Positions 1-9,439 of a stretch of 64,000 nt of DNA are shown here, piece after piece. The notes under the pieces were generated by a model. That model was not told where the DNA came from. It saw nothing but the letters and a program-made list of their open reading frames with translations, and did no database searches. Position numbers and translations under genes: made by a program. Source of the DNA: Thiobius zoothamnicola (lineage in GTDB: Bacteria; Pseudomonadota; Gammaproteobacteria; Chromatiales; Chromatiaceae). The first letter of the stretch is position 1. The number at the start of each line of letters is the position of its first letter. The stretch spans positions 1,240,001 through 1,304,000 of the forward strand of contig OY782758.1 of NCBI GenBank assembly GCA_963678215.1. The letters run 5' to 3'.

Positions 1-183
1 ACCAGCCGTATTGATGCGCACAGACCCGGCTCCTTGGCTTAAACCCAGTGTTTTACAACGCTGCTTGACATAATCACGCGCCGCCTGCGCATCACACTGT
101 TGGCAGGACTGTCGCTCCCCATCACGCAGATTCGTGCAAAAAAACACATGTTGTCGGTAATAGCCCATCTTGATCAGCCCCAT
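1..183 (-). CDS. thioredoxin-like [2Fe-2S] ferredoxin, C-terminus beyond window
   Basis: The minus strand is open from the ATG at 183 to the window edge. It encodes about 61 residues starting MGLIKMGYYRQHVFFCTN, followed by a SCQQC segment. This is the N-terminal half of the small thioredoxin-fold ferredoxins that bind a [2Fe-2S] cluster with cysteines of the HVFFCTN type; the second cysteine pair would lie beyond position 1. A second in-frame ATG at 168 (MGYYRQ) could be the true start. The gene diverges from the Fe-S reductase gene at 198 with only 14 bases between them. Its electron partner is not indicated by the sequence. Confidence 0.75.
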   Translation of the reverse strand, partial: MGLIKMGYYRQHVFFCTNLRDGERQSCQQCDAQAARDYVKQRCKTLGLSQGAGSVRINTAG

Positions 184-197
184 GAAATAAAATAACG

Positions 198-1358
198 GTG
201 AATGACCCGATTATAGCCTCAAGCCGCCAAACCGCTTTGGCGGAAGCCGACCGTTGCGTCAAATGCGCCATGTGTCTGCCGCACTGTCCGACCTACCGTC
301 TATATCTGGACGAAAACGCATCGCCGCGAGGGCGAATCGCATTAGCCGAAGCCCTGTTAAAAGGCGATATCCAACCTGACGCATCGGCCAAACAGCATAT
401 CGACCAATGCCTGCTATGCCTGCGTTGTGAACAAGTATGCCCCTCTCAGGTCAAATACCACCAGATCATCGATACGGTACGGCAACAATGGTCAAAACCC
501 AGTGGGTCCGCCCAACTAGCCAAGCGCCCAAAACTTTTCTCAACCCTGAATCGACTCGCCCAGGCAATCCCAAACGCACCCTTTCTACCCGTCAGTTTTC
601 GTTTGGCCAAAGCACTCAAAACACACCAAACCGCACCCCAGGCAGGTATTTATCCGCCATCCGGCAAGCCGCGCGCGCGCATCGGCCTATTGCTGGGCTG
701 CGCCACCCGGGCTGCACAAGCCAGCGCTTTACACGCAGCTATCCGTCTATTAAACACGCTGGGATATACCGTCGTGATATCGGCACAACAAGGCTGCTGC
801 GGCGCCCTGGCGGCTCATCAGGGCGACCAGGCAACTGCGATCACCATGGCGGATAAAAACCATCAGGCATTCGCCAAAAATGTCGATATCGTGCTGACCA
901 CCGCCAGCGGCTGCGCCTCTTATTGGCGGCAACAAGCCTCTTTTGCATTACCGACCAACGATATTGTGGTATTTTTGGCCCAGCCTGAAAACGCTGACCG
1001 GTTGACCTGTAAGCCACTACGGAAAACAGCCGCGCTGCACCAACCCTGCAGCTTGGTGAATGGCCTGAATCAATCTGACGCCCTGACCTCGGCACTCAAG
1101 CCAATCCCTGAATTGACCACCTACCCATTAAGCGATCCAGGCGACTGTTGCGGTGCCTCTGGCGACCACCTGCTCACCCACCGCAAGCAGGCAGAAGCCT
1201 TACGGCAGCCATTATTGGATAAACTGGACACCATACGCCCAGACTACTTGGTGACCACCAACATCGGGTGCGCCCTGCATCTGGCGGAAGGCATGAACGC
1301 ATCCGGCCTGGCGACCCAAGTGATGCATCCGGTTGAATTATTGGAGAAACAGTTATGA
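198..1358 (+). CDS. GlcF-like (Fe-S)-binding protein, glycolate oxidase iron-sulfur subunit family
   Basis: 386 residues. Two ferredoxin-type 4Fe-4S motifs lie in the first 90 residues (CVKCAMCLPHCP and CLLCLRCEQVCP), followed by two cysteine-rich CCG-type domains (GCCGA near residue 200 and DCCGASG near 320). This is the architecture of GlcF/LldE-like subunits that pass electrons from 2-hydroxyacid dehydrogenases to the quinone pool. No glcD or glcE lies next to it, so the substrate is open. The start is a GTG; no good Shine-Dalgarno sequence is visible, so the exact start is uncertain. The stop overlaps the coq7 start (ATGA), which suggests translational coupling to a ubiquinone biosynthesis gene. 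Confidence 0.85.
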   Translation: MNDPIIASSRQTALAEADRCVKCAMCLPHCPTYRLYLDENASPRGRIALAEALLKGDIQPDASAKQHIDQCLLCLRCEQVCPSQVKYHQIIDTVRQQWSKPSGSAQLAKRPKLFSTLNRLAQAIPNAPFLPVSFRLAKALKTHQTAPQAGIYPPSGKPRARIGLLLGCATRAAQASALHAAIRLLNTLGYTVVISAQQGCCGALAAHQGDQATAITMADKNHQAFAKNVDIVLTTASGCASYWRQQASFALPTNDIVVFLAQPENADRLTCKPLRKTAALHQPCSLVNGLNQSDALTSALKPIPELTTYPLSDPGDCCGASGDHLLTHRKQAEALRQPLLDKLDTIRPDYLVTTNIGCALHLAEGMNASGLATQVMHPVELLEKQL

Positions 1359-1999
1359 ATGCGCGCGACTACACCCCGGTTGATCACTTGCTCAACCAGT
1401 TTGATCAAGCTTTACGCACCTTATCCGGCCAACCACAAACCACCGGAAGACCCACCCCAGGCGCAGCATCCCCAGAAGCAGAACTGGACGATGTGCAACG
1501 CAACCATGTCGCCCGTTTGATGCGAATCAACCATACTGGGGAAATCTGCGCCCAGGCGCTGTATCAAGGCCAAGCGTTAACGGCGCGCAATCCAGCCATA
1601 CAAGACAGCATGCGTCAATCAGCCGCCGAAGAAAACGACCATTTGCAATGGTGCGCCCAACGCATCCAAACACTGAACGGACGGCTCAGCCTACTCAATC
1701 CCGTCTGGTATGCCAGCTCTTTTGTTATCGGCGCCTGCGCAGGGATTGCCGGTGACAAATGGAGCCTGGGCTTCATCGCGGAAACCGAAAAACAAGTGGA
1801 AAATCATCTGGATGAACATTTGGCGCAGATCCCGGTGGAAGACAACCGCACTCACTGCATCCTGCGGCAAATGAAGGAAGACGAAGCAGAACATGGGCAA
1901 AAAGCCATGATGCATGGAGGCGTGGCGTTACCCCTGCCCATCAGACTGGCGATGCGGGTCAGCGCCAAGTTGATGACGAAATCGGTGTATTACGTCTAG
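1355..1999 (+). CDS. coq7: ubiquinone biosynthesis di-iron hydroxylase Coq7
   Basis: 214 residues. Coq7/UbiF-type monooxygenase of the ferritin-like di-iron family, which hydroxylates the demethoxyubiquinone ring in aerobic ubiquinone synthesis at the inner membrane. The iron-ligand pattern is visible: HTGEICAQ, EENDHLQWC (ExxH), EKQVENHLDEH and EDEAEHGQ (ExxH). Length and the short N-terminal extension fit the proteobacterial form. It overlaps the preceding Fe-S gene by 4 bases and is probably co-transcribed with it. About 250 bases without a convincing gene follow before polA. Confidence 0.95.
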   Translation: MNARDYTPVDHLLNQFDQALRTLSGQPQTTGRPTPGAASPEAELDDVQRNHVARLMRINHTGEICAQALYQGQALTARNPAIQDSMRQSAAEENDHLQWCAQRIQTLNGRLSLLNPVWYASSFVIGACAGIAGDKWSLGFIAETEKQVENHLDEHLAQIPVEDNRTHCILRQMKEDEAEHGQKAMMHGGVALPLPIRLAMRVSAKLMTKSVYYV

Positions 2000-2247
2000 A
2001 CCATGTCGTTAAGCGGCTACGGACTCAACTCAATAATTGATCGTTCAGCGCTTTTCCAACCAATTGAATCTTCTGGCGGATTCAATCTGAATGCCCCTCG
2101 CCAACGACAGTTTCACAGACAACCACAATCACCCATGCTACATTTAATCGCCGTTTTTGCGCTGCCACAGGCTAAGGGATGGCTCCAGCAAACTCTCACA
2201 TTCTGCATTCCTCTGATGACAACCCTTACGCATAACCCAAAGCGCCC

Positions 2248-4944
2248 ATGAAAAAACCTCCCTTCATCCTCGTCGATGGCTCCTCTTATTTATTTCGTGC
2301 TTACCACGCCTTGCCGCCGTTGACCAATTCACGCGGCGAGGCGACTGGAGCTATCGTCGGCGTACTCAATATGCTGCGCAAGTTACTGGATGAATACCAG
2401 CCGGAGCACATGGCGGTGGTGTTTGATGCGCCGGGCAAAACCTTTCGTGACGATTTGTTCCCGGACTACAAAGCCAATCGCCCCCCCATGCCGGATGATT
2501 TGCGCGAACAAATCGAACCATTGCTGGGCATGATCAAGGCGATGGGATTGCCGTTGCTGGTGATTGATGGCGTCGAAGCGGATGACGTAATCGGCGCTCT
2601 GGCGACCCGCGCCGATCAACAAGGCATGCCAACCCTGATTTCGACGGGCGACAAGGATATGGCGCAATTGGTCAATCAAAATATCACCTTGATCAACACC
2701 ATGAGCGATACCCGAATGGATCGCGCTGGCGTGATGGAGAAATTCGGTGTGATGCCAGAGCAAATCATTGATTACCTGGCGTTAATGGGCGACAGCGTGG
2801 ATAACATCCCGGGCGTACCCAAATGCGGTCCGAAAACCGCCGCCAAGTGGCTGGCTGAATACAAAACGCTGGACGCCTTGATGCAAAACGCCGATCAAAT
2901 CAAAGGCAAGGTTGGCGAAAACCTGCGCAATAGCTTGGAACAACTGCCGCTCTCCCGCGCTTTGACCACCATCAAACTGGATGTCGAACTGCCTTATGCA
3001 CCGCAGGATTTACGTCCACAAGCACCGGATATTGCAACGCTGAGAGCGCATTATGAGCGCATTGAATCACGCCGCCTGCTCGCCAGTCTGGATGACGACA
3101 CAGCACCAGAACCAGCGCCTGCTGACATCGAAACGGATTACCAAATCGTTCTGGATAAGGCAGACTTTGCCGCCTGGCTGGAGACATTAAGCAACGCCGA
3201 ATTAATCGCGTTCGATACTGAAACCACCAGCCTGGATTATATGCAGGCCGAAATCGTCGGCGTCTCATTCGCCGTGGAAATCGACCAGGCCGCCTATGTG
3301 CCACTGGTTCATCAGTATCCAGGCGCGCCTGAGCAATTGGATCGCGACTGGGTGTTGACTCAATTGAAGCCGCTCCTGGAGGCTGAACAACCGGCCAAAG
3401 TCGGACAAAATCTGAAATACGATATGAGCGTGCTGGCTAATCATGGTATCCACCTCAACGGCATCCGCTACGACACCATGCTCGAATCCTATGTGGCGAA
3501 TGCAACCAGCGGACGGCATGATATGGATTCCATGGCCGAACGTTTTCTGCAGCACAAAACCATTCACTTCACCGATATCGCTGGCAAAGGCGCGAAGCAA
3601 CTGACCTTTGATCAAATTCCGCTTGAACAGGCCGGACCCTATGCGGCTGAAGACGCTGCTGTCACCCTGCGCCTGCATCGCGCGCTTTGGCCCATGCTGG
3701 AGCGCGAGCCTGATCTGGGCAAGCTGTTCGATGAGATGGAAATACCGCTGCTGTCAGTCTTATCACGCATTGAGCGCACTGGCGTGACCATTGATCCGGC
3801 GATGTTGAAGGCGCAAAGCCAGCAATTCGCTGAACACCTGCATACATTAGAACAACAAGCCTATGCCCTGGCGGGACAACCGTTCAATATGAGTTCGCCC
3901 AAACAAATCGGCGAGATCTTTTTCAATCAACTCAAGCTGCCCGTGATCGCCAAAACGCCCAAAGGCGCGCCGTCCACCTCAGAAAGCGTGCTGCAGGAAC
4001 TGGCCGATCAAGGCCATGCGTTGCCCGAGGTCATTTTGCAACATCGCGGCCTGGCCAAATTGAAATCCACCTACACCGACAAACTGCCGGAGATGGTCAA
4101 CCCGGACACCGGACGAGTACACACCAGCTACCATCAAGCGGTCGCCGCCACCGGACGACTCAGCTCATCCGATCCGAATCTGCAAAATATCCCGATCCGT
4201 AGCGCGGAAGGTCGGCGCATCCGCAAAGCGTTCATTCCACAAGCCAGTTGGCGCATGGTCGCCGCCGACTATTCGCAAATCGAGCTGCGCATCATGGCAC
4301 ATCTGTCCGATGACGCTGGTCTGCGCAAGGCTTTCGCCGAGGGTGCCGACATCCACCGCGCGACCGCCGCTGAGGTGTTCGGCGCAGACAGTCTGGAAGC
4401 CGTGACCGATAACCAACGCCGTTCAGCCAAAGCCATCAACTTTGGCCTGATCTATGGCATGTCTGCCTTTGGTCTGGCGAAGCAATTAGGCATCGAACGC
4501 AAAGCGGCGCAAGAGTATGTTGATCTTTACTTCAGCCGCTACCCGGGCGTGAAAACCTTCATGGACAATATCCGCGCCAGCGCGCGCGAACAAGGCTATG
4601 TCGAAACCCTGTTTGGTCGCCGCTTGTACCTGCCCGAGATCAAAGCGCGCAACCCGAGCCGGCGCGCCGCCGCCGAACGCACCGCGATCAATGCCCCCAT
4701 GCAAGGCACTGCTGCCGATATCATCAAACGGGCCATGCTGAGCATTGACGACTGGTTGCAAACTGAACAACCCCAGGCCCGCATGCTGATGCAGGTGCAT
4801 GACGAACTGGTGTTTGAAATCGCGCCTGATGATTTGGAGGCTGACATTGCAATCATCAAACAACGGATGGAATCCGCCGCCGAGTTAAACGTGCCACTGC
4901 TGGTGGATGTGGGGATCGGCGATAACTGGGAAGAAGCGCATTAA
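2248..4944 (+). CDS. polA: DNA polymerase I
   Basis: 898 residues with the full three-domain order: 5'-3' exonuclease (about 1-290, with GVEADDVIG and the helix-hairpin-helix region near GDSVDNIPGV), 3'-5' proofreading exonuclease (about 320-500, active-site FDTETTSLD intact) and the family A polymerase (about 520-898). Motif A is DYSQIELR, motif B RRSAKAINFGLIYG and motif C QVHDELVFE. The proofreading Asp/Glu pair is present, so this is a proofreading-competent Pol I as in E. coli. It fills Okazaki-fragment gaps and repair patches. The next gene's start overlaps the 3' end by 38 bases. Confidence 0.98.
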   Translation: MKKPPFILVDGSSYLFRAYHALPPLTNSRGEATGAIVGVLNMLRKLLDEYQPEHMAVVFDAPGKTFRDDLFPDYKANRPPMPDDLREQIEPLLGMIKAMGLPLLVIDGVEADDVIGALATRADQQGMPTLISTGDKDMAQLVNQNITLINTMSDTRMDRAGVMEKFGVMPEQIIDYLALMGDSVDNIPGVPKCGPKTAAKWLAEYKTLDALMQNADQIKGKVGENLRNSLEQLPLSRALTTIKLDVELPYAPQDLRPQAPDIATLRAHYERIESRRLLASLDDDTAPEPAPADIETDYQIVLDKADFAAWLETLSNAELIAFDTETTSLDYMQAEIVGVSFAVEIDQAAYVPLVHQYPGAPEQLDRDWVLTQLKPLLEAEQPAKVGQNLKYDMSVLANHGIHLNGIRYDTMLESYVANATSGRHDMDSMAERFLQHKTIHFTDIAGKGAKQLTFDQIPLEQAGPYAAEDAAVTLRLHRALWPMLEREPDLGKLFDEMEIPLLSVLSRIERTGVTIDPAMLKAQSQQFAEHLHTLEQQAYALAGQPFNMSSPKQIGEIFFNQLKLPVIAKTPKGAPSTSESVLQELADQGHALPEVILQHRGLAKLKSTYTDKLPEMVNPDTGRVHTSYHQAVAATGRLSSSDPNLQNIPIRSAEGRRIRKAFIPQASWRMVAADYSQIELRIMAHLSDDAGLRKAFAEGADIHRATAAEVFGADSLEAVTDNQRRSAKAINFGLIYGMSAFGLAKQLGIERKAAQEYVDLYFSRYPGVKTFMDNIRASAREQGYVETLFGRRLYLPEIKARNPSRRAAAERTAINAPMQGTAADIIKRAMLSIDDWLQTEQPQARMLMQVHDELVFEIAPDDLEADIAIIKQRMESAAELNVPLLVDVGIGDNWEEAH

Positions 4945-6847
4945 CCTGCTGACATCCATTATCACTCTGATCGCTTATACAGCGGCTGGCGCACCCCATG
5001 CCGCCCCATTCAACCTATCTGACTCCGCCGACAAAACCCACTGCGCACCATCCGCCAGTCCACTGACGTTCAATTCAACCCGATGGCACACCGGCAGTTT
5101 ATTGTTTCAATCCAGTTTTGACGCCACGACCCAACGCGGCGCATTACACGCTTACCCCATTCATGCTGATGGCTCTCTCGGCGATAAAGTCTGGGATGCC
5201 AAATTGGATGGAATGCATGCCGAACCACGCTATGTGGGCGCACCTGCTGCTCATTATCCTGACAATCTGGAAATCCAACCTTATACCGCTTTCGCCCGAA
5301 CACATGCCAAGCGCACACCAATCCTTTATATAAACGCGAACGGCCTGTTGCAGGGCTTTAACGCCACCACAGAAACAGATGGCGGCAAGAAAGTGCTGAC
5401 ATATGCGCTCTACCCGCCTACATTGATCAGCGTCCAAAACGGCGATGCACCCGCCCATCATGGCCCAACCCATGGTTCACTTACCGCAGGCGATGCCTAT
5501 ACCCACGAAGCATGGCGCACGCTACTCGTCGGCGATCTGGGACAAAGCGACCAAGGCATTTTCATGCTGGATGTCACCAACCCCGGTTTGTTCAGCGGGA
5601 ATCCAGTCAATCAGATCGCGCACTGGAAATTCACCGATGCATCGGACCAGGATTTGGGCGACGCTATCGGCCCACCCGCGATCATACGCCTCGCCAACGG
5701 CCAATGGGCCATAGCGATTGGCAACGGCTCCCACAACACCAGAACAGACCGCCACATCAGCCATACCGGCAATGCCATTATCTATCTGCTGGATGCGGAA
5801 GATGGCCGCCTGCTGCATAAATTCGATACCCAAACCGGCATGACGGACGATCCGCGAGGACAAAATCAACCCAACGGCATCACCACCTTATCAGCCGTTG
5901 ATGTGAATGCGGATTCTGTCATTGACTACATTTACGCACCCGACCTGTTTGGCCATGTCTGGAAACTGGATATCAGATCCCATGACGCCTCAGATTGGGG
6001 TTTCGCCTATGGCTCAACCGCTTCACCCAAACCCCTGTTCAACGCCCGCCACTCAGCGGGTAAACCGCAACCCATCACAACCGCTATCGAAGTTTCCATG
6101 CATCCCAGCAGGGTTGGACAAATGATTTATTTCGGCTCCGGGCAATACCCAAAATCTGGCGATGCTCATCAGACAACCGATATGCAAACTTTCTATGCGC
6201 TATGGGACAGAAATCAAACCGACTGGGTCAACATAGAACGCCGCCATTTATTGCCGCAATCGATTCTCAAAGCGGTTAAACACCCAACTGGCACCAGAGT
6301 GCGCATCACCTCAGACCACGCCATACGTTGGTATCAGGGCGAAGATACGCCCTCCCAGACAAACACCCAAGGCTATCTCGGTTGGTACATGGACTTGTAC
6401 GACGCCAGCAAAAAAGAGAGGGGGAATTCGCGTGAAAGCATTCTGGTCGATCCGATACGGCATCATGGTCGGATCATATTCGTTACTTCATCACCTGGAA
6501 CAGGTGACTGTGATACAAACTCTGCAAGCTGGCTCATGACGCTGGACGCCAACAGCGGCGGTCGTTTGCACTGGCCGACATTTGACCTGAATGGCGATGG
6601 TCAGCTCACCGCAGCAGATAACCCACTTTTGCCACAGCACGGCAATATCGTCATCAGCGGCGTGGAATCCACCATTGGCGCCCTGTCCGCGCCGGGCATT
6701 CTCCCCAAACACCGATATGCCATCAGCGCGACACAACGGATCAGCGCCTTGACCTACCTGAATGGCTCATCCGGCACCATGCAATTCATCGGAACGGGCC
6801 AACCGACGGATCATTCCGGGCGTCGGTCATGGCGGCAGATTTTCTGA
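4907..6847 (+). CDS. short PilY1-like type IV pilus protein (C-terminal propeller only)
   Basis: 646 residues. A basic stretch (GKKR) and hydrophobic segment ending near AGAPHAAP look like a signal peptide. The body matches the C-terminal beta-propeller of PilY1, with the recurrent GDAIGPPAIIRL, VGDLG and YAPDLFGHVWKLD patterns and a calcium-loop-like DVNADSVID near residue 332. PilY1 proteins usually exceed 1000 residues and carry an N-terminal von Willebrand A-like domain; that part is absent here. The ATG at 4907 lies inside polA with no clear ribosome-binding site, so the start is uncertain. The gene is followed 15 bases later by a pilE-type pilin, the usual order in minor-pilin operons, but the rest of that operon (fimT, pilV, pilW, pilX) is missing. 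Confidence 0.75.
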   Translation: MWGSAITGKKRINLLTSIITLIAYTAAGAPHAAPFNLSDSADKTHCAPSASPLTFNSTRWHTGSLLFQSSFDATTQRGALHAYPIHADGSLGDKVWDAKLDGMHAEPRYVGAPAAHYPDNLEIQPYTAFARTHAKRTPILYINANGLLQGFNATTETDGGKKVLTYALYPPTLISVQNGDAPAHHGPTHGSLTAGDAYTHEAWRTLLVGDLGQSDQGIFMLDVTNPGLFSGNPVNQIAHWKFTDASDQDLGDAIGPPAIIRLANGQWAIAIGNGSHNTRTDRHISHTGNAIIYLLDAEDGRLLHKFDTQTGMTDDPRGQNQPNGITTLSAVDVNADSVIDYIYAPDLFGHVWKLDIRSHDASDWGFAYGSTASPKPLFNARHSAGKPQPITTAIEVSMHPSRVGQMIYFGSGQYPKSGDAHQTTDMQTFYALWDRNQTDWVNIERRHLLPQSILKAVKHPTGTRVRITSDHAIRWYQGEDTPSQTNTQGYLGWYMDLYDASKKERGNSRESILVDPIRHHGRIIFVTSSPGTGDCDTNSASWLMTLDANSGGRLHWPTFDLNGDGQLTAADNPLLPQHGNIVISGVESTIGALSAPGILPKHRYAISATQRISALTYLNGSSGTMQFIGTGQPTDHSGRRSWRQIF

Positions 6848-6862
6848 CATGGAATAAACCGC

Positions 6863-7294
6863 ATGCCAATAACCGTCAAAACCAGTGGACTGACTTTTAT
6901 TGAAATCATTATCGCTTTGGCGATCATGGCGATACTCACCACCCTCGCCTATCCGCTCTATGACCAACAAATCCGACATTCACGCCGCGCCGATGCCTAC
7001 GCCGCACTCCATCAGATCGCACTGGCTCAGGAACAACACTACGCCAGGCAGAACGCCTACACAATTGATCTGACAGCATTAGCACTGCCTCCAACCTTAC
7101 AGGCCGGTCAATCCGCCAACGGCTATTACAGGTTGGTGATCACCAATGATGATAACAACCAAACTTATCAGGCGATCGCCACAGCGACCGGCTTACAGAA
7201 AGATGATAGCGACTGCCGACTTTTCAACCTGAATCAACAAGGTGTAAAAAGCGCGCAAACTGCGGATGAAACAGCAAACCCGGACTGCTGGTGA
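6863..7294 (+). CDS. pilE: type IV pilin PilE-like prepilin
   Basis: 143 residues with a class III prepilin leader. The short basic leader ends in Gly (VKTSG), followed by LTFIEIIIALAIMAILTTLAYP with Glu at mature position 5 and a hydrophobic helix. PilD-type peptidase would cleave after the Gly. A Tyr/Gln-rich alpha spine follows, then a globular domain and a terminal Cys pair (DCRLF and PDCW) typical of PilE-type minor or major pilins. It follows the pilY1-like gene closely and is presumably co-transcribed. The residue after the Gly is Leu rather than the usual Phe/Met. Confidence 0.85.
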   Translation: MPITVKTSGLTFIEIIIALAIMAILTTLAYPLYDQQIRHSRRADAYAALHQIALAQEQHYARQNAYTIDLTALALPPTLQAGQSANGYYRLVITNDDNNQTYQAIATATGLQKDDSDCRLFNLNQQGVKSAQTADETANPDCW

Positions 7295-7328
7295 GCCACC
7301 CGTTGGCATGGCTCACGCGCCGATGAAC

Positions 7329-7541
7329 TCATGTTGCGAAATGCATCACCAACATCACTACGCCCAACACAGCCAATATAAAACCGACTGTCAACAACAA
7401 GCCAACCAAAATGAAACTGCTGGCCTTGCCATGGGTGAAATCACGCTCACGTTTGGCGTTGCTCTGCACCCCAATGAAGGACGCCAACACACTGGACATG
7501 GTTTGCAAGAAACTGAGGTTCTTGGATTCTTTCTTCTGCAT
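7329..7541 (-). CDS. DUF2970 small membrane protein
   Basis: 70 residues. The N-terminal half has SSVLASFIGVQSNAKRERDF, the hallmark of the DUF2970 family, and the C-terminal half is one long transmembrane helix (about residues 44-66). Members are short inner-membrane proteins of unknown function found mostly in gammaproteobacteria. It lies convergent to the pilin gene and is not obviously in an operon with the hydrolase further right. Confidence 0.75.
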   Translation of the reverse strand: MQKKESKNLSFLQTMSSVLASFIGVQSNAKRERDFTHGKASSFILVGLLLTVGFILAVLGVVMLVMHFAT

Positions 7542-7614
7542 CCGCCGCCTGCCTGGTCAAAATAAAATGATCCGAATACCTAACCATTTCCCACTAAACA
7601 AAACAACCCGGCAA

Positions 7615-8484
7615 TCAGAGATGATGCTTAAACCAGTCCAGTTGCTTATTCACGACTTGCTCGAAGGCCGATCCATCATAAACCTCATAATGAGTGACGC
7701 CTTCAAGCTCCAATAATGCTTTCGGCTCATTCGCCGCTGTAAATAAAGCATGGGATTCAGACACAGGATTCACGTCATCATCCACAGCCGCAACAATTAA
7801 CATCGGCACTTTAATCTGAGCAACGACATTGATAGGTTTATATTGCAGAACCTCAGCGATTGTCAGGAAAGGGATTTTCGCTTTGAGAGCAGGATATCTT
7901 TCAACATTTTGTTGATAAAACAACTTTGATTGCTCATCGCTTAACACTTTGATGATAGGCACCATCATGTCTTTGCCTGTTTTTTCCTTCTTTAATTTAA
8001 GCTTTGCAAGCGTATCCAGTAATTTGCTTTTCTCGTCTTGAGACATAGCGGACGTAATGACCCGCTCTCCATCCGCAAAGGCTAATTGCACCGATATCGC
8101 TTTTACGCGCATATCTTCAGAAGCCACCATCAATACATTGGCACCGCCGAAAGATGTGCCCCAGAGCGCTATACGGTTCGGATCCACGGCGGAGCATTGA
8201 GCAAGAAAAGTGATCGCATGTTGAATATCTTCAATCTGCAAAGCCGGCTCCAAACGCCCCGGATCACCTTCACTCCCACCAAAACCGCGATAATCAAATG
8301 TCATGGCGACATAACCCGCCTCCGCGAAACGCTCAGCAAATGCTGGTAACAACATCTCCTTCACCCCAGCGAATCCATGGCAGAGTAAAATAGCCGGTGC
8401 GCCAGCCACATGCGCTTCGGGTAAATATAAATTCGCTGAAATACGCGATCCCGCAGAATCAAATTCAACCGTCCTTTTCTCCAT
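7615..8484 (-). CDS. alpha/beta hydrolase
   Basis: About 289 residues from the ATG at 8484, which has a GGTGAGG ribosome-binding sequence 9 bases upstream; longer upstream starts have none. The fold is alpha/beta hydrolase: oxyanion-side HGFAG, nucleophile elbow GTSFGG, catalytic Asp likely in VDDDVNPVSE and the final His in GVTHYEVYDG. It resembles dienelactone-hydrolase and S15-like esterases with a short helical cap; the substrate is unknown. A broken copy of its 5' end lies at 15590-15695, on the far side of the metabolic operon. It follows that operon on the same strand and might be its last gene. Confidence 0.85.
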   Translation of the reverse strand: MEKRTVEFDSAGSRISANLYLPEAHVAGAPAILLCHGFAGVKEMLLPAFAERFAEAGYVAMTFDYRGFGGSEGDPGRLEPALQIEDIQHAITFLAQCSAVDPNRIALWGTSFGGANVLMVASEDMRVKAISVQLAFADGERVITSAMSQDEKSKLLDTLAKLKLKKEKTGKDMMVPIIKVLSDEQSKLFYQQNVERYPALKAKIPFLTIAEVLQYKPINVVAQIKVPMLIVAAVDDDVNPVSESHALFTAANEPKALLELEGVTHYEVYDGSAFEQVVNKQLDWFKHHL

Positions 8485-8594
8485 AACCTTCATCCTCACC
8501 AATATAATGAACAACCCTACAGCAGAGCTTCGAGGAATCAGCCCCAAAGATATTGATTAACCAAAAACCTTGGTTCTAACGAATGTCGTTGCTT

Positions 8595-9365
8595 CTACCG
8601 CTTCCTCGCCGAAAAAATGTATCGGTTTAGCGAGAACAAGTATTCACCCTTGGTCGCCATCCCGGCCATTTCATCCCTCCACATGGATCTCAAGTCAATT
8701 TGATCCTGCCGTCCGTCTTCACGAGTCGGTAAAAATGAAGATACTCGTCCAGAATAAGATTCATCACTAAACTCCCAGTTGACTATCGGGAAAGCCTTCC
8801 GTTCGACAAGCTCAAAACCAACTGACTCAAGCTGGCGGGATAAAGTCCGAGGTATATTTCTCGATACATAGGGACTCGTGAGTTCGGAAACCACTTCGTT
8901 GAGGAGTGCTTTATCACAGCAATTCCACAGTAACGTATCCCAGTCTGTATCCAGTATCACTAATCGACCGGAGGGGCGAAGCACCCGATGCATCTCGACG
9001 AGCGCGGACTCCACATCAGGCAAAAAGCAAAGCACCTGATTTGCGGTAACGGCATCAAATACTCCCGATTCTACAGGCAAAGACGATGCGTCGCCTTTAC
9101 GGAAAGATGCCTCAGGATACAGTTTCCGAGACATAGCGATCATTGGCCCGGAAGTATCGACACCCACCACTATCCCAGAATTTCCCACCTTGCCAAGCAT
9201 GTCCCGGACAAGAATCCCACTACCTGAGCCAACATCCAAAACCGACTCACCAATCTTCAAAGACAATTGTGCAATCACTTCCTGACGTTGCTCAACCATA
9301 TCACGCGTTTGCGCTATGAGTTCTTGGTTGGAAGCGGCAACTTCATCGTAGTACCCGTTACTCAT
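8595..9365 (-). CDS. class I SAM-dependent methyltransferase
   Basis: About 256 residues from the ATG at 9365, which has GAGGAG 8 bases upstream. Rossmann-type SAM-binding motif I is VLDVGSGSGILV, the acidic end of strand 2 is VGVDTSG, and motif post-I is the GDASSLPVESGVFDAV segment. The C-terminal half is of the UbiE/arsenite-methyltransferase-like type, but the cysteine triads of ArsM are not present. The substrate is unknown. It appears to be a late gene in the minus-strand operon that starts at 15341. Confidence 0.85.
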   Translation of the reverse strand: MSNGYYDEVAASNQELIAQTRDMVEQRQEVIAQLSLKIGESVLDVGSGSGILVRDMLGKVGNSGIVVGVDTSGPMIAMSRKLYPEASFRKGDASSLPVESGVFDAVTANQVLCFLPDVESALVEMHRVLRPSGRLVILDTDWDTLLWNCCDKALLNEVVSELTSPYVSRNIPRTLSRQLESVGFELVERKAFPIVNWEFSDESYSGRVSSFLPTREDGRQDQIDLRSMWRDEMAGMATKGEYLFSLNRYIFSARKR

Positions 9366-9439
9366 CAATATTGCTCCTCAGACAAAAGCATGATGAACCA
9401 ATCTCTGAACATATCTCCCGCTTTTATCACTTGTATCGT

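Noticed and set aside
2003..2251. 82-codon frame between coq7 and polA
   Set aside because: No ribosome-binding site, no recognisable family and a composition like non-coding DNA; it only happens to overlap the polA start.
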